Shown here: piece by piece, positions 1-7,235 of the stretch | How positions within the stretch are numbered: the first letter of the stretch is position 1 | How the letters are laid out: every line of letters starts with the position of its first letter | Assembly (NCBI GenBank): GCA_910584035.1 | Contig: CAJTZR010000055.1 | Span: forward strand, 4,260-11,757 | DNA: 7,498 nucleotides | Reading direction: 5' to 3' | DNA from: an uncultured Christensenella sp. | Lineage (GTDB): Bacteria > Bacillota > Clostridia > Christensenellales > UBA3700 | Position numbers and translations under genes: made by a program | The notes under the pieces: model-generated | The model's database searches: none | Seen by the model: the letters and a program-made list of their open reading frames with translations, nothing else | What the model was told of the DNA's origin: nothing

Positions 1-1
1 A

Positions 2-1531
2 ATCATAATGTGGTTTGCTGTTTTAGTAGGACTTGCTTTGGCAATAGCGTTGTTTTTTGTTATTCCTCATTTTTCTATAGAGGGTATAAGGGCATTAGTC
101 AGCAAGTTTTCGGCTACGACAATTCCAGAATATTGTTACAACTTAATTGAGGGAGTAATACGAATATTAATTTTTGTAATTTATATTTTGCTAACAAGCT
201 TAATGAAAGAGATAAAAAGAGTTTATCGTTATCACGGAGCAGAGCATAAAACAATATCTTGTTTTGAACACGGCTTGGAGCTAACAGTTGAAAATGTTCA
301 AAAGCAATCAACAATACACGATAGATGTGGTACAACATTTATGTTTTTGGTTATGATTGTGAGTGTTGCATTGTTTTCAATCGTGGGCATTGTGCCAATC
401 GATTCAATTAAAGCACAAGTTGGTAGTGTTGGAGTTATGTTTATCAAGTTATTGGTTAAACTTGCACTATTACCATTAGTAGCTGGCATATCATATGAGA
501 TATTAAAGTTTTTGGCAAAGTTTGATAACTGGTTTGTTAAAATTATTAAAGCACCAGGATTGTTATTACAAAAGATAACAACTGCGGAACCCGATGATAG
601 TATGGTTGAAGTTGCAATTACTGCATTTAAAACTGTACAACTTTTGGATAGTGATAAAGAAGCTGAGGTAAGCAAGTTTAATACAAAAGTTTTAATCGAT
701 AAAGCCAAAGCTCAGTTAAATAAAGCGTTGAAAATCGACACTAATGATAGTGCAGATAGAGATTGGATAATTACTGAGGTGTTAAAAATAAACAGAAGCG
801 AAGTCGCAAATCTTAAATATATTTGGAGTAACGACTTTGATAAAATGTTAGAATATGCAGAAGAGAGAGGCACTGGCAAGCCTTTGCAACAAGTTTTTGG
901 TTACACAGATTTTTATGGTATGAAAATTAATGTAAGTAGAGATGTTTTGTGTCCAAGACCAGAAACCGAGTATCTTGTTGAACAAGTTAGTAAGCTTATT
1001 AAAGAGAATAATTACACTGATGTGCTTGACTTGTGTACAGGTAGTGGGGCAATAGCACTAGTTGTTAAAAGGGATAACTGCAGTGTTAATGTGACAGCTA
1101 GCGATATTTCCGAAAAAGCGTTAGTCGTAGCTAAACAAAACGCAGAAGAAAATAATTTGCAAGTGAACTTTGTAATAAGCAACTTATTTGATAAAGTACA
1201 AGGTGAGTTTGACATTATAGTTAGTAATCCGCCTTATATTGAATCTGACGTTGTAAAAACACTTGACCCAGAGGTTAGATTCTTTGAGCCATTAATAGCT
1301 TTAGATGGTGGAAAAGACGGACTAGATTATTATCGTAAAATTGTAAATGGGTGCAAAAACCATTTGAAAATCGGTGGTATTTTAGCTTTTGAGATAGGCT
1401 ACAACCAAAAAGATAGCGTTATATCCATACTTGAAAATGCACAAGATATGGTGTTTGACGATATAAAATGTATGCAAGATTTAGAGAATAATGACAGAAT
1501 GATATTTGCAAAATTAGTTGAAATTAAATAA
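2..1531 (+). CDS. prmC: DUF1385 membrane domain fused to release factor glutamine methyltransferase PrmC (5' partial)
   Basis: The frame is open to the left edge, so the ATG at position 8 is internal and the true N-terminus lies outside. Residue numbers below count from that ATG. Residues 1 to about 212 match the C-terminal two thirds of DUF1385 (YqhQ-like) membrane proteins: four hydrophobic segments (about 1-20, 46-64, 110-132, 143-165), the signature YHGAEHKT (75-82), RCGTTF (106-111) and the family end TTAEPDD (191-197). Residues from about 228 to 507 form a complete PrmC: a helical N-terminal domain, FYG and RPETE (317-321), the SAM-binding motif DLCTGSGAIAL (341-351) and catalytic NPPY (407-410). 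PrmC uses S-adenosylmethionine to N5-methylate the glutamine of the release-factor GGQ motif. No internal in-frame start with a good ribosome-binding site was seen near the junction, so I infer one fused, membrane-anchored protein with a cytosolic enzyme domain. The gene for its substrate, prfA, follows after 17 nt. DUF1385 has no established function. Confidence 0.92.
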   Translation: MIMWFAVLVGLALAIALFFVIPHFSIEGIRALVSKFSATTIPEYCYNLIEGVIRILIFVIYILLTSLMKEIKRVYRYHGAEHKTISCFEHGLELTVENVQKQSTIHDRCGTTFMFLVMIVSVALFSIVGIVPIDSIKAQVGSVGVMFIKLLVKLALLPLVAGISYEILKFLAKFDNWFVKIIKAPGLLLQKITTAEPDDSMVEVAITAFKTVQLLDSDKEAEVSKFNTKVLIDKAKAQLNKALKIDTNDSADRDWIITEVLKINRSEVANLKYIWSNDFDKMLEYAEERGTGKPLQQVFGYTDFYGMKINVSRDVLCPRPETEYLVEQVSKLIKENNYTDVLDLCTGSGAIALVVKRDNCSVNVTASDISEKALVVAKQNAEENNLQVNFVISNLFDKVQGEFDIIVSNPPYIESDVVKTLDPEVRFFEPLIALDGGKDGLDYYRKIVNGCKNHLKIGGILAFEIGYNQKDSVISILENAQDMVFDDIKCMQDLENNDRMIFAKLVEIK

Positions 1532-1548
1532 AAATTTGGACGGATAAT

Positions 1549-2619
1549 ATGTTTGAAAAATTAGAGAGAATGCTTGCAAGATATAGAGAACTTGAGGAAC
1601 TTATAGGCGATAGCAATGTTATTTGCGACCAAGAGAGGTGGCAAAAACTTGTAAAAGAACATTCAGCTTTGGAAAAACCAGTTACTTTGTATTTGCAGTA
1701 TTTGAAAGTTTTAAATGATATAAAGGAATGTGAGGAACTTTTGGAAATTGGTGACGATAAAGAAATGGTTGCCCTTGCAAAAGAGGAACATTCAATTGCT
1801 GTAAAGGAAAGGGATAAACTGACTGGTGATTTAAAAGTTGCATTATTACCAGTAGACCCTAATGACGATAAAAACGTTATTATTGAGGTACGCCCCGCTG
1901 CTGGTGGTGACGAGTCGGCTTTGTTTGGTGCGGAACTTGTAAGAATGTATATGAGGTTTGCAGAGCGTCAACGTTGGAAGATAAAAGAGCTTGATATGAA
2001 CTACAACGAACTTGGCGGTGTAAAAGAAGTTACTTTTATGATTAGCGGTATTGGTGCTTATAGTATGTTAAAGTTTGAGTCGGGTGTGCATAGAGTGCAA
2101 CGTGTACCAGCTACTGAATCTCAAGGTAGAGTGCATACCTCAACTTGTACGGTTGCTGTATTGCCAGAACAACCAGAGGTTAACTTTGAGATTTTGGATA
2201 AGGATATAAAAGTAGATACCTATCGCAGTAGCGGTGCTGGCGGACAACACGTTAACAAAACTGAAAGTGCAATTCGTATAACACATTTTCCAACTGGGAT
2301 AGTTGTTACTTGTCAAGATGAAAAATCGCAGATTAAAAACAGAGAGTCTGCAATGAAAGTGTTAAAGTCAAGGCTTTATGATTACTATCAATCTGCAATC
2401 AATAAAGAATATAGTGCTAACAGAAAATTGCAAGTAGGTAGTGGTGATAGGTCGGAGAGGATAAGAACTTATAACTTCCCTCAAGGCAGAGTAACTGACC
2501 ATAGAATCGGACTAACAATTTACGCTATTGAGGACTTTTTGGACGGCAATATTTATGATATGATTACCGCTTTGCAACTTGAGAACCAAAACGAAATGCT
2601 TGCGGAAATGAATGATTAA
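1549..2619 (+). CDS. prfA: Peptide chain release factor 1 (RF1)
   Basis: RF1 recognises UAA and UAG in the ribosomal A site and triggers peptidyl-tRNA hydrolysis. The 356-residue length is normal for the family. A charged helical N-terminal domain (about 1-100) is followed by the core entry motif RPAAGGDES (115-123). The stop-codon-reading tripeptide is PAT (187-189), which is the RF1 form and not the SPF of RF2. The catalytic GGQ (231-233) sits in the conserved context SSGAGGQHVNKTESAIR, and the C-terminal motif RIRTYNFPQGRVTDHR (304-319) is intact. The start is supported by conserved N-terminal alignment and a modest Shine-Dalgarno GGACGG (1538-1543) five bases before ATG. The 17-nt gap to the prmC fusion and the lack of a terminator between them indicate co-transcription, so enzyme and substrate are made together. 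No key residue is missing. Confidence 0.97.
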   Translation: MFEKLERMLARYRELEELIGDSNVICDQERWQKLVKEHSALEKPVTLYLQYLKVLNDIKECEELLEIGDDKEMVALAKEEHSIAVKERDKLTGDLKVALLPVDPNDDKNVIIEVRPAAGGDESALFGAELVRMYMRFAERQRWKIKELDMNYNELGGVKEVTFMISGIGAYSMLKFESGVHRVQRVPATESQGRVHTSTCTVAVLPEQPEVNFEILDKDIKVDTYRSSGAGGQHVNKTESAIRITHFPTGIVVTCQDEKSQIKNRESAMKVLKSRLYDYYQSAINKEYSANRKLQVGSGDRSERIRTYNFPQGRVTDHRIGLTIYAIEDFLDGNIYDMITALQLENQNEMLAEMND

Positions 2620-3258
2620 TTTAAATTTACTTAAACCAAAAGTTAATTTGGTAAGAGTGAGCAAGATTTAAAGCTGTATATACACCACAAAACCACAATG
2701 ACGCAATTTTTTGCAAAATGCTTAGAAAAGCGAACGGCTTAATTGATTGGAGTAAAAGTGCAGTTTAAATCAAAGATAATGCAAAGCTATTTTGACTTTA
2801 TTATGATAGTACATAGTAAATTGTACCAAAATAATTGGTTAAGTCATAAAGCATAGCATTTAATGTATTTGTCTCAAATTCCGCAGTGAACTTAGCATTC
2901 AATCTATTGACTGGTGATAAAGCAACATAACCCAAAAATGTTGATGTATAAGTAGATTGGCACAGCGTTGCTAGTAATGGTAGCAATGTTGGCGTTTTGA
3001 GTAGTGAAATATGTAAAAGTAATAGAGATAAAACGAGTAACAAATAATAGGATAAATAAAAATTTGACTTTTTTCTAGTTGAATTTTTGCAAGCAGAGTA
3101 TAAAATTATTGTTTTTATAAAAGATTTTACTTGCAAGCATTTATAGAATTTAATAAAAGATTCAAATAAATAATTAGTAAATAAAGTAATTACAAATAAC
3201 AAAAGATAAATTCCGAAATTTTAATATTATTAACAATTAATAGTTTATTGGAGAGCAT
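2620..3258. other. 639-bp intergenic region after prfA, no convincing gene
   Basis: The plus strand is closed by frequent stops in all frames. On the minus strand a frame without stops runs from 3220 to 2801. It has no ATG before codon 118 and no Shine-Dalgarno near its only usable N-terminal start, TTG at 3202-3200. Its conceptual product of about 133 residues has a leucine-rich hydrophobic stretch followed by a more gene-like C-terminal half. I do not recognise it; it may be chance or a decayed gene. A hairpin at 2630-2655 follows prfA. A possible promoter for the downstream gene is TTGAAT (3080-3085), 16 bp, then TAAAAT (3102-3107), but such matches are common in DNA this AT-rich. No T-box or riboswitch consensus was seen. 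Confidence 0.6.
2630..2655 (+). terminator. Hairpin just downstream of prfA, weak terminator candidate
   Basis: ACCAAA (2635-2640) pairs with TTTGGT (2647-2652) around the loop AGTTAA. An outer CTT/AAG pair (2630-2632 with 2653-2655) extends the stem across a two-base AA bulge. It begins 11 nt after the prfA stop, a usual place for a transcript 3' end. It is not followed by a T-run, so it may act as an RNA-stabilising 3' hairpin and not as an intrinsic terminator. Confidence 0.3.
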
Positions 3259-4650
3259 ATGATAAGATTTTCTAACCAAGACAATTTATTAGTAGAGAGG
3301 ACTTGGAAGCCTCAATTGCAAGACAATGCAGACCCTGAATTATTCAGAGATTTATTTGACTATGAAAGCATTCCTAAAATTGCTTTTAACTTTAGACAAA
3401 CTCCATTGGATATGCCAGAAAATATTTGGATAACAGATACGACATTCCGTGATGGTCAACAATCAACATCACCATTTACAGCAAAACAAATTGTTGATTT
3501 GTATAAAATGATGCACAAATTGGGTGGTAAAAAGGGTATTATCCGTCAATCTGAGTTTTTCTTGTATACTGAAAAAGATAGACAAGCAGTTCGTGAGTGT
3601 TTGGAATTAGGATATGAGTTCCCAGAGGTTACAAGTTGGATAAGGGCTAGCGAAAAAGACTTTGAGCTTGTAAAAGAAATGCAAATTAAAGAAACTGGTA
3701 TTTTGGTAAGTTGTAGTGACTATCATATTTTTAAGAAAATGAATCTTACTCGTGGTAAGGCTTTGGAGAAATACCTTGGTGTAGTAAAAATGGCTCTTGA
3801 TAGAGGCATTATACCTCGTTGTCATTTTGAAGATATAACAAGAGCAGATTTTTATGGTTTTGTAGTGCCTTTTGCAATAGAGCTTATGAAACTTTCAAAA
3901 CAAGCAGGCATACCAATTAAAATCCGTGCTTGTGATACTTTGGGATATGGTGTAGGTTTTCCAGGCGTAGCAATGCCAAGAAGCGTACAAGGAATAATAA
4001 GCGGTTTGAAATATTATGCAGATGTTCCATCAGAACAACTTGAATGGCACGGACACAATGACTTTTACAAAGTTGTTACTAATGCTGATACTGCGTGGTT
4101 ATATGGCTGTTCAGCAGTAAACTGCAGTTTGCTTGGTATTGGTGAGAGAACTGGTAACTGCCCGCTAGAGGCAATGGCAATTGAATATTGTCAGTTTAAA
4201 GGTACTACTGACGGAATGGATTTGTCAGTTATTACTGAAATTGCAGATTATTTTGAAAAAGAACTAGACTATGTAATTCCACCTCGTACACCATTTGTTG
4301 GTAGAAGTTTTAATACAACAAGAGCGGGTGTTCACGCAGATGGCTTATTGAAAGACCAAGAAATTTACAATATCTTTGATACTGAAAAGATTTTGGGTAA
4401 ACCGCCACTTGTTAGTATTGATTCACATTCTGGTTTAGCTGGTGTTGCTTATTGGATAAATGGTTACTATGATTTGGATGAGGCTGACAGAATTGACAAA
4501 AAAGATATTCTATGCGTTAAGATAAAGGAAATCATTGACGACTTGTATGCAAAGGGCAGAACAACCGTTATGGGTGATGACGAATTGGATAGTTTAGTGG
4601 CTCAAATTGACCCTAAAAGACACAAAGCTTTACTTTTACAAGCAAAATAA
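3259..4650 (+). CDS. HMGL-like (DRE-TIM) condensing enzyme, probable Re-citrate synthase
   Basis: This 463-residue protein belongs to the isopropylmalate/homocitrate synthase superfamily, which condenses acetyl-CoA with a 2-oxo acid in a metal-dependent TIM barrel. The first strand carries DTTFRDGQQS (60-69) with catalytic R64 and metal ligand D65. The metal-binding HGHND is at 264-268, GIGERTGN at 293-300 and the post-barrel RAGVHADG at 355-362. An N-terminal extension of about 55 residues precedes the barrel. The C-terminal LeuA regulatory domain of ordinary 2-isopropylmalate synthases is absent. The long N-terminus, the TTFRDGQQS variant and the segment around WIRASEKDFELVKE (127-140) are what I recall of the clostridial group that includes the Re-citrate synthase characterised in Clostridium kluyveri; such proteins are often labelled 2-isopropylmalate synthase. 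Citrate formation from oxaloacetate and acetyl-CoA is therefore the best guess. Isopropylmalate or homocitrate synthesis is the alternative. The start is set by GGAGAG (3250-3255) before ATG. It appears monocistronic. Confidence 0.85.
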   Translation: MIRFSNQDNLLVERTWKPQLQDNADPELFRDLFDYESIPKIAFNFRQTPLDMPENIWITDTTFRDGQQSTSPFTAKQIVDLYKMMHKLGGKKGIIRQSEFFLYTEKDRQAVRECLELGYEFPEVTSWIRASEKDFELVKEMQIKETGILVSCSDYHIFKKMNLTRGKALEKYLGVVKMALDRGIIPRCHFEDITRADFYGFVVPFAIELMKLSKQAGIPIKIRACDTLGYGVGFPGVAMPRSVQGIISGLKYYADVPSEQLEWHGHNDFYKVVTNADTAWLYGCSAVNCSLLGIGERTGNCPLEAMAIEYCQFKGTTDGMDLSVITEIADYFEKELDYVIPPRTPFVGRSFNTTRAGVHADGLLKDQEIYNIFDTEKILGKPPLVSIDSHSGLAGVAYWINGYYDLDEADRIDKKDILCVKIKEIIDDLYAKGRTTVMGDDELDSLVAQIDPKRHKALLLQAK

Positions 4651-4671
4651 TTAAAAATTTTTGTAAAAGTA

Positions 4672-4700
4672 TTGAATTTTTCCTTTTTGCGTAGTATTAT
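4672..4700 (+). promoter_or_regulatory. Candidate sigma-A promoter for the P-loop gene
   Basis: TTGAAT (4672-4677) and TATTAT (4695-4700) are separated by an ideal 17 bp, and the -10 is followed by further A/T. Initiation near 4707 would give a leader of about 27 nt ending in the strong Shine-Dalgarno GGAGGGA (4724-4730). This is the best-placed promoter match in the window and argues that the downstream gene is transcribed separately from the gene ending at 4650. Confidence 0.5.
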
Positions 4701-4733
4701 ATAAGTAGGCTATACTTAGCGTTGGAGGGAAAT

Positions 4734-5135
4734 ATGATTTATATTATTTGTGGAGCAAAAGGTACAGGCAAGACTAAACGCATAATTGACAGAGCAAATG
4801 CCGCTGTATTAGATGGTGAGGTTGTATTTATTACTGATAGTGACAAATATAATTTTTCTATCAAACATAAGGTAAGATTAGTTAATGCTACTGATTATCA
4901 CGTGGTTAGTGAGCAAGGGCTTTTAGGCTTCATTAGCGGTATCGTTGCTGGCAATAGCGATATCCAACACATTTACATAGATGGTTGTCATAGAATTTGC
5001 GGTGAGGAAATAGCTGAAATGCAATATTTTTATGATAACTTAGGCGAATTTGCTGACAAAGTTAATGTGGACATTACTTTAGCTGTTAGCGAAAGTGAGG
5101 AAAACTTGCCGAACTTTATAAAAAAATATCTATAA
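4734..5135 (+). CDS. Small P-loop NTPase-like protein of unknown function
   Basis: The protein has 133 residues when started at ATG 4734, which lies five bases after GGAGG (4724-4728). A longer frame from TTG 4722 would start before this site and put the Shine-Dalgarno inside the coding region, so it is rejected. The N-terminus is a beta strand followed by a perfect Walker A, GAKGTGKT (7-14). Strand-like IYIDG (80-84) fits a Walker B position and is followed by a helix. The protein ends soon after a further strand, DITLAV. The layout recalls the N-terminal core of thymidine kinase-like P-loop proteins, but there are no zinc-binding cysteine pairs and no recognisable substrate lasso. I believe short homologues occur in Clostridia, sometimes labelled PilT-like or ATP-binding, without proven function. 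ATP or GTP binding is well supported; the substrate is unknown. No signal peptide or membrane segment is visible. It has its own likely promoter, and a terminator-like hairpin follows it. Confidence 0.85.
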   Translation: MIYIICGAKGTGKTKRIIDRANAAVLDGEVVFITDSDKYNFSIKHKVRLVNATDYHVVSEQGLLGFISGIVAGNSDIQHIYIDGCHRICGEEIAEMQYFYDNLGEFADKVNVDITLAVSESEENLPNFIKKYL

Positions 5136-5145
5136 ACGATTATTA

Positions 5146-5177
5146 CACAATGAGTTTGAGCAGTCAAACTTTTTGTG
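5146..5177 (+). terminator. Terminator-like hairpin between the P-loop gene and thrC
   Basis: AGTTTGA (5153-5159) pairs perfectly with TCAAACT (5164-5170) around the tetraloop GCAG, followed directly by a T-run (5170-5174). An outer CACAA (5146-5150) can also pair with TTGTG (5173-5177). This is the form of an intrinsic terminator for the P-loop gene. It ends only seven bases before the thrC Shine-Dalgarno (5184-5188), so it lies in any thrC leader transcribed from upstream and could also act as an attenuator. A second pairing, CTTTTT (5169-5174) with AAAAAG (5180-5185), would use part of the same arm and cover the start of the Shine-Dalgarno. No clear separate thrC promoter was found in the gap. 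Confidence 0.55.
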
Positions 5178-5193
5178 ATAAAAAGGAGTTTTT

Positions 5194-6672
5194 ATGCAAT
5201 ACGTAAGTACAAGGCAAAAAAGTACAATTGTAACAAGCAGTGAGGCGATTGTTAAAGGTCTTTCTGTGGACGGCGGATTATTTGTGCCAAATGAATTTCC
5301 ACAAATTACTGAGCAAGAATTGTCACAAATGCAAGATATGGAATATAGTGAGAGAGCTGCTTTTGTGTTATCAAAGTTTTTAACTGACTTTACAATAGAG
5401 GAACTTAAAGATTACACTGCAAAAGCATATAGTCGTTTTTATGGCGATGACCCTTGTCCGCTTGTTGCTGTTGCTGACAACACATATATTTTGGAGTTAT
5501 GGCACGGCCCAACTTGTGCTTTTAAAGATATGGCATTGACTCTATTGCCACACTTGATGGTTGCAGCAAGAAAAAAGGTAGGCGAAAAAAACAAAACTTT
5601 GATTTTGGTTGCTACAAGTGGTGATACTGGTAAAGCTGCATTGGAAGGTTTTAAAGATGTTGATGGTTGTGAGATTATCGTATTTTATCCATCTGAAGGC
5701 GTTTCCGATATGCAAAAACTTCAAATGCAAACTCAAGAGGGAAGCAATGTTTACGTATGTGGCATAAAAGGTAATTTTGACGATGCTCAAAGTGCTGTAA
5801 AAGTAATTTTCAATGACGATAATATTAAAGCAGAATTGGAAAAGCACGGCTACAAACTTTCAAGTGCAAACTCAATAAATTGGGGTAGATTAGTCCCTCA
5901 AATAGCATATTATGTATCTAGCTATGTTGATTTACTTGTAAGTGATGAGATTAAAATGGGTGATAAAATTAATTTCTGTGTGCCATCTGGTAACTTTGGT
6001 AACATCTTAGCTGGTTACTACGCTATGAGAATGGGTGTGCCTATCAATAAGCTAATTTGTGCTTCTAATAAAAACAGAGTACTTACAGATTTCTTCTCTT
6101 CTGGTAAATACGATATTAATAGAGAATTTTATAAGACAATGAGTCCGTCAATGGATATTTTGATTAGCTCAAACCTTGAGAGGTTGTTGTTTGAGATTTC
6201 TGGTAGAGATGATAAGTATGTTGCAAGTTTAATGAATGATTTAAAAACAAAAGGTTTTTATGAGATTGATTTTGCAAAACTTAAGGAAAATGCTAGCAAC
6301 TTTGAGGGTGGTTGTTCCTCAGAAGAAATGACTATGGATACAATTGAAAACTTTTATGACGAATATGACTATTTGCTTGACACTCATACTGCAGTTGCGG
6401 TTGATGTGTATTTAGATTATAGTAAGTACAATACTAAGACTGTAATTGTTTCAACTGCAAGTCCATACAAATTCCCTCAAGATGTTTATAATGCTTTAAC
6501 TGGTGAATTTGTTGAGGATAGTATAAAAGCGGCAGAAATGTTGGAAGAGTATACTGGTGTGGAAATTCCAGAACCATTACAAGGTTTGCAATCAAGAGTT
6601 GTAAGATTTAAAGATGTAATTGAAAAAGATAAAATTAAAGACGCTGTGTTGAATGCTATAAAAAATAAGTAA
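5194..6672 (+). CDS. thrC: Threonine synthase
   Basis: Threonine synthase is the cytosolic PLP enzyme that converts O-phospho-L-homoserine and water to L-threonine and phosphate, the last step of threonine synthesis. At 492 residues it is the longer form of the fold-type II family. The N-terminal STR and DGGLFVP (26-32) are typical. The PLP lysine is K111 in HGPTCAFKD (104-112). TSGDTGKAAL (141-150) and NSINWGR (226-232) follow, then the cofactor-phosphate loop PSGNFGN (264-270) and the late motif TASPYKFP (421-428). No active-site residue appears lost. The start is fixed by AGGAG (5184-5188), five bases before ATG, and by the conserved N-terminus. Genes for homoserine dehydrogenase and homoserine kinase are not adjacent in this window. 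It is either transcribed through the upstream hairpin or from a weak promoter at the end of the P-loop gene (TTGCCG at 5106, TATAAA at 5131, 19-bp spacing). Confidence 0.96.
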   Translation: MQYVSTRQKSTIVTSSEAIVKGLSVDGGLFVPNEFPQITEQELSQMQDMEYSERAAFVLSKFLTDFTIEELKDYTAKAYSRFYGDDPCPLVAVADNTYILELWHGPTCAFKDMALTLLPHLMVAARKKVGEKNKTLILVATSGDTGKAALEGFKDVDGCEIIVFYPSEGVSDMQKLQMQTQEGSNVYVCGIKGNFDDAQSAVKVIFNDDNIKAELEKHGYKLSSANSINWGRLVPQIAYYVSSYVDLLVSDEIKMGDKINFCVPSGNFGNILAGYYAMRMGVPINKLICASNKNRVLTDFFSSGKYDINREFYKTMSPSMDILISSNLERLLFEISGRDDKYVASLMNDLKTKGFYEIDFAKLKENASNFEGGCSSEEMTMDTIENFYDEYDYLLDTHTAVAVDVYLDYSKYNTKTVIVSTASPYKFPQDVYNALTGEFVEDSIKAAEMLEEYTGVEIPEPLQGLQSRVVRFKDVIEKDKIKDAVLNAIKNK

Positions 6673-6720
6673 TTATTTAGTGCTTAACTTATTTGTGTTA
6701 AACATTGTATTATAACTTTA

Positions 6721-6773
6721 AAAATTATTTTTTACGACTTGCATTGAATAATGCTAATATGAAAAATAATTTT
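6721..6773. repeat. 12-bp inverted repeat with nested hairpin downstream of thrC
   Basis: AAAATTATTTTT (6721-6732) is perfectly complementary to AAAAATAATTTT (6762-6773). Inside, GCATT (6741-6745) pairs with AATGC (6750-6754) around the tetraloop GAAT. Transcribed from thrC this would fold into a long, weakly GC-clamped hairpin starting 49 nt after the stop. It could be a 3'-end stabilising structure or a poor terminator; part of the outer match may simply reflect AT-richness. Confidence 0.45.
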
Positions 6774-6866
6774 AAAATGAAATTTTAAATACCTTAGTTG
6801 ATAATTTAAAATTTTAATAGATATATTCTTAAATATAAAATACAATTTAAACAATAGATATAAAAT

Positions 6867-6896
6867 AAAAAAATGACTGCTTGCAGTCATTTTTTG
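6867..6896 (+). terminator. Strong intrinsic terminator, probably bidirectional
   Basis: TGACTGC (6874-6880) is complementary to GCAGTCA (6883-6889); in RNA this gives a six-pair stem with the tetraloop CTTG. The stem is flanked by an A-tract (6867-6873) and a T-tract (6890-6895), so both strands carry the stem followed by U-residues. It is the most convincing terminator in the window, lying about 200 nt after the thrC stop. It probably ends thrC transcripts and could also stop transcription arriving from the right on the minus strand. Confidence 0.85.
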
Positions 6897-7235
6897 TTTT
6901 TCAATTTGATAAAAGGAGAGTTTGTTCGCTTTTTAGTAATCACGTAGATATTAAGCGAGATAATGCCTTGTAGATAAAAATTAAATTTATCCAAAATATG
7001 CTTTTAAATGAATATTAATGATAAACCAAATATTCTTGATTTTAAATTTAGTTAATAACAATTAATATTTTGTTTTGATTATTATCGTATTATAGTACAC
7101 TTAATTTTGTTGATTTTTTATAACTTGGTTAATGTGCAATTAGTATTATTGTTTAAATAGAGATTAATTAACTATTAATATTGTTTGCCTTCAATTTAAA
7201 TTAATGTTTATAGAAACAATAATTTATTTGCAAAA

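Noticed and set aside
8..10. ATG at position 8 as the true start of the DUF1385-PrmC gene
   Set aside because: The frame stays open to the window edge, there is no ribosome-binding site, and the DUF1385 family has a conserved N-terminal part that is missing here.
298..708. Long antisense frame over the DUF1385-PrmC gene
   Set aside because: It is a shadow of a well-supported coding region and has no recognisable domain; the same applies to the antisense frames at 114-338, 1012-1215, 3607-3825 and 5542-5847.
1549..2619. Release factor 2 (prfB) as an alternative
   Set aside because: The codon-recognition tripeptide is PAT and not SPF, and there is no programmed frameshift site near the start.
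3064..3105. TTGACT and TATAAA as a promoter upstream of the condensing enzyme gene
   Set aside because: The two boxes are 30 bp apart, far beyond the workable spacing.
4722..4733. Upstream TTG start that would add four residues to the P-loop protein
   Set aside because: The TTG lies before and overlaps the GGAGGGA Shine-Dalgarno at 4724-4730, which is ideally placed for the ATG at 4734; the Walker A strand also begins directly after that ATG.
6987..6995. TTATCCAAA resembling a DnaA box in an AT-rich region
   Set aside because: It is a single site with one mismatch to the consensus and no cluster or origin-associated gene, so it is expected by chance.
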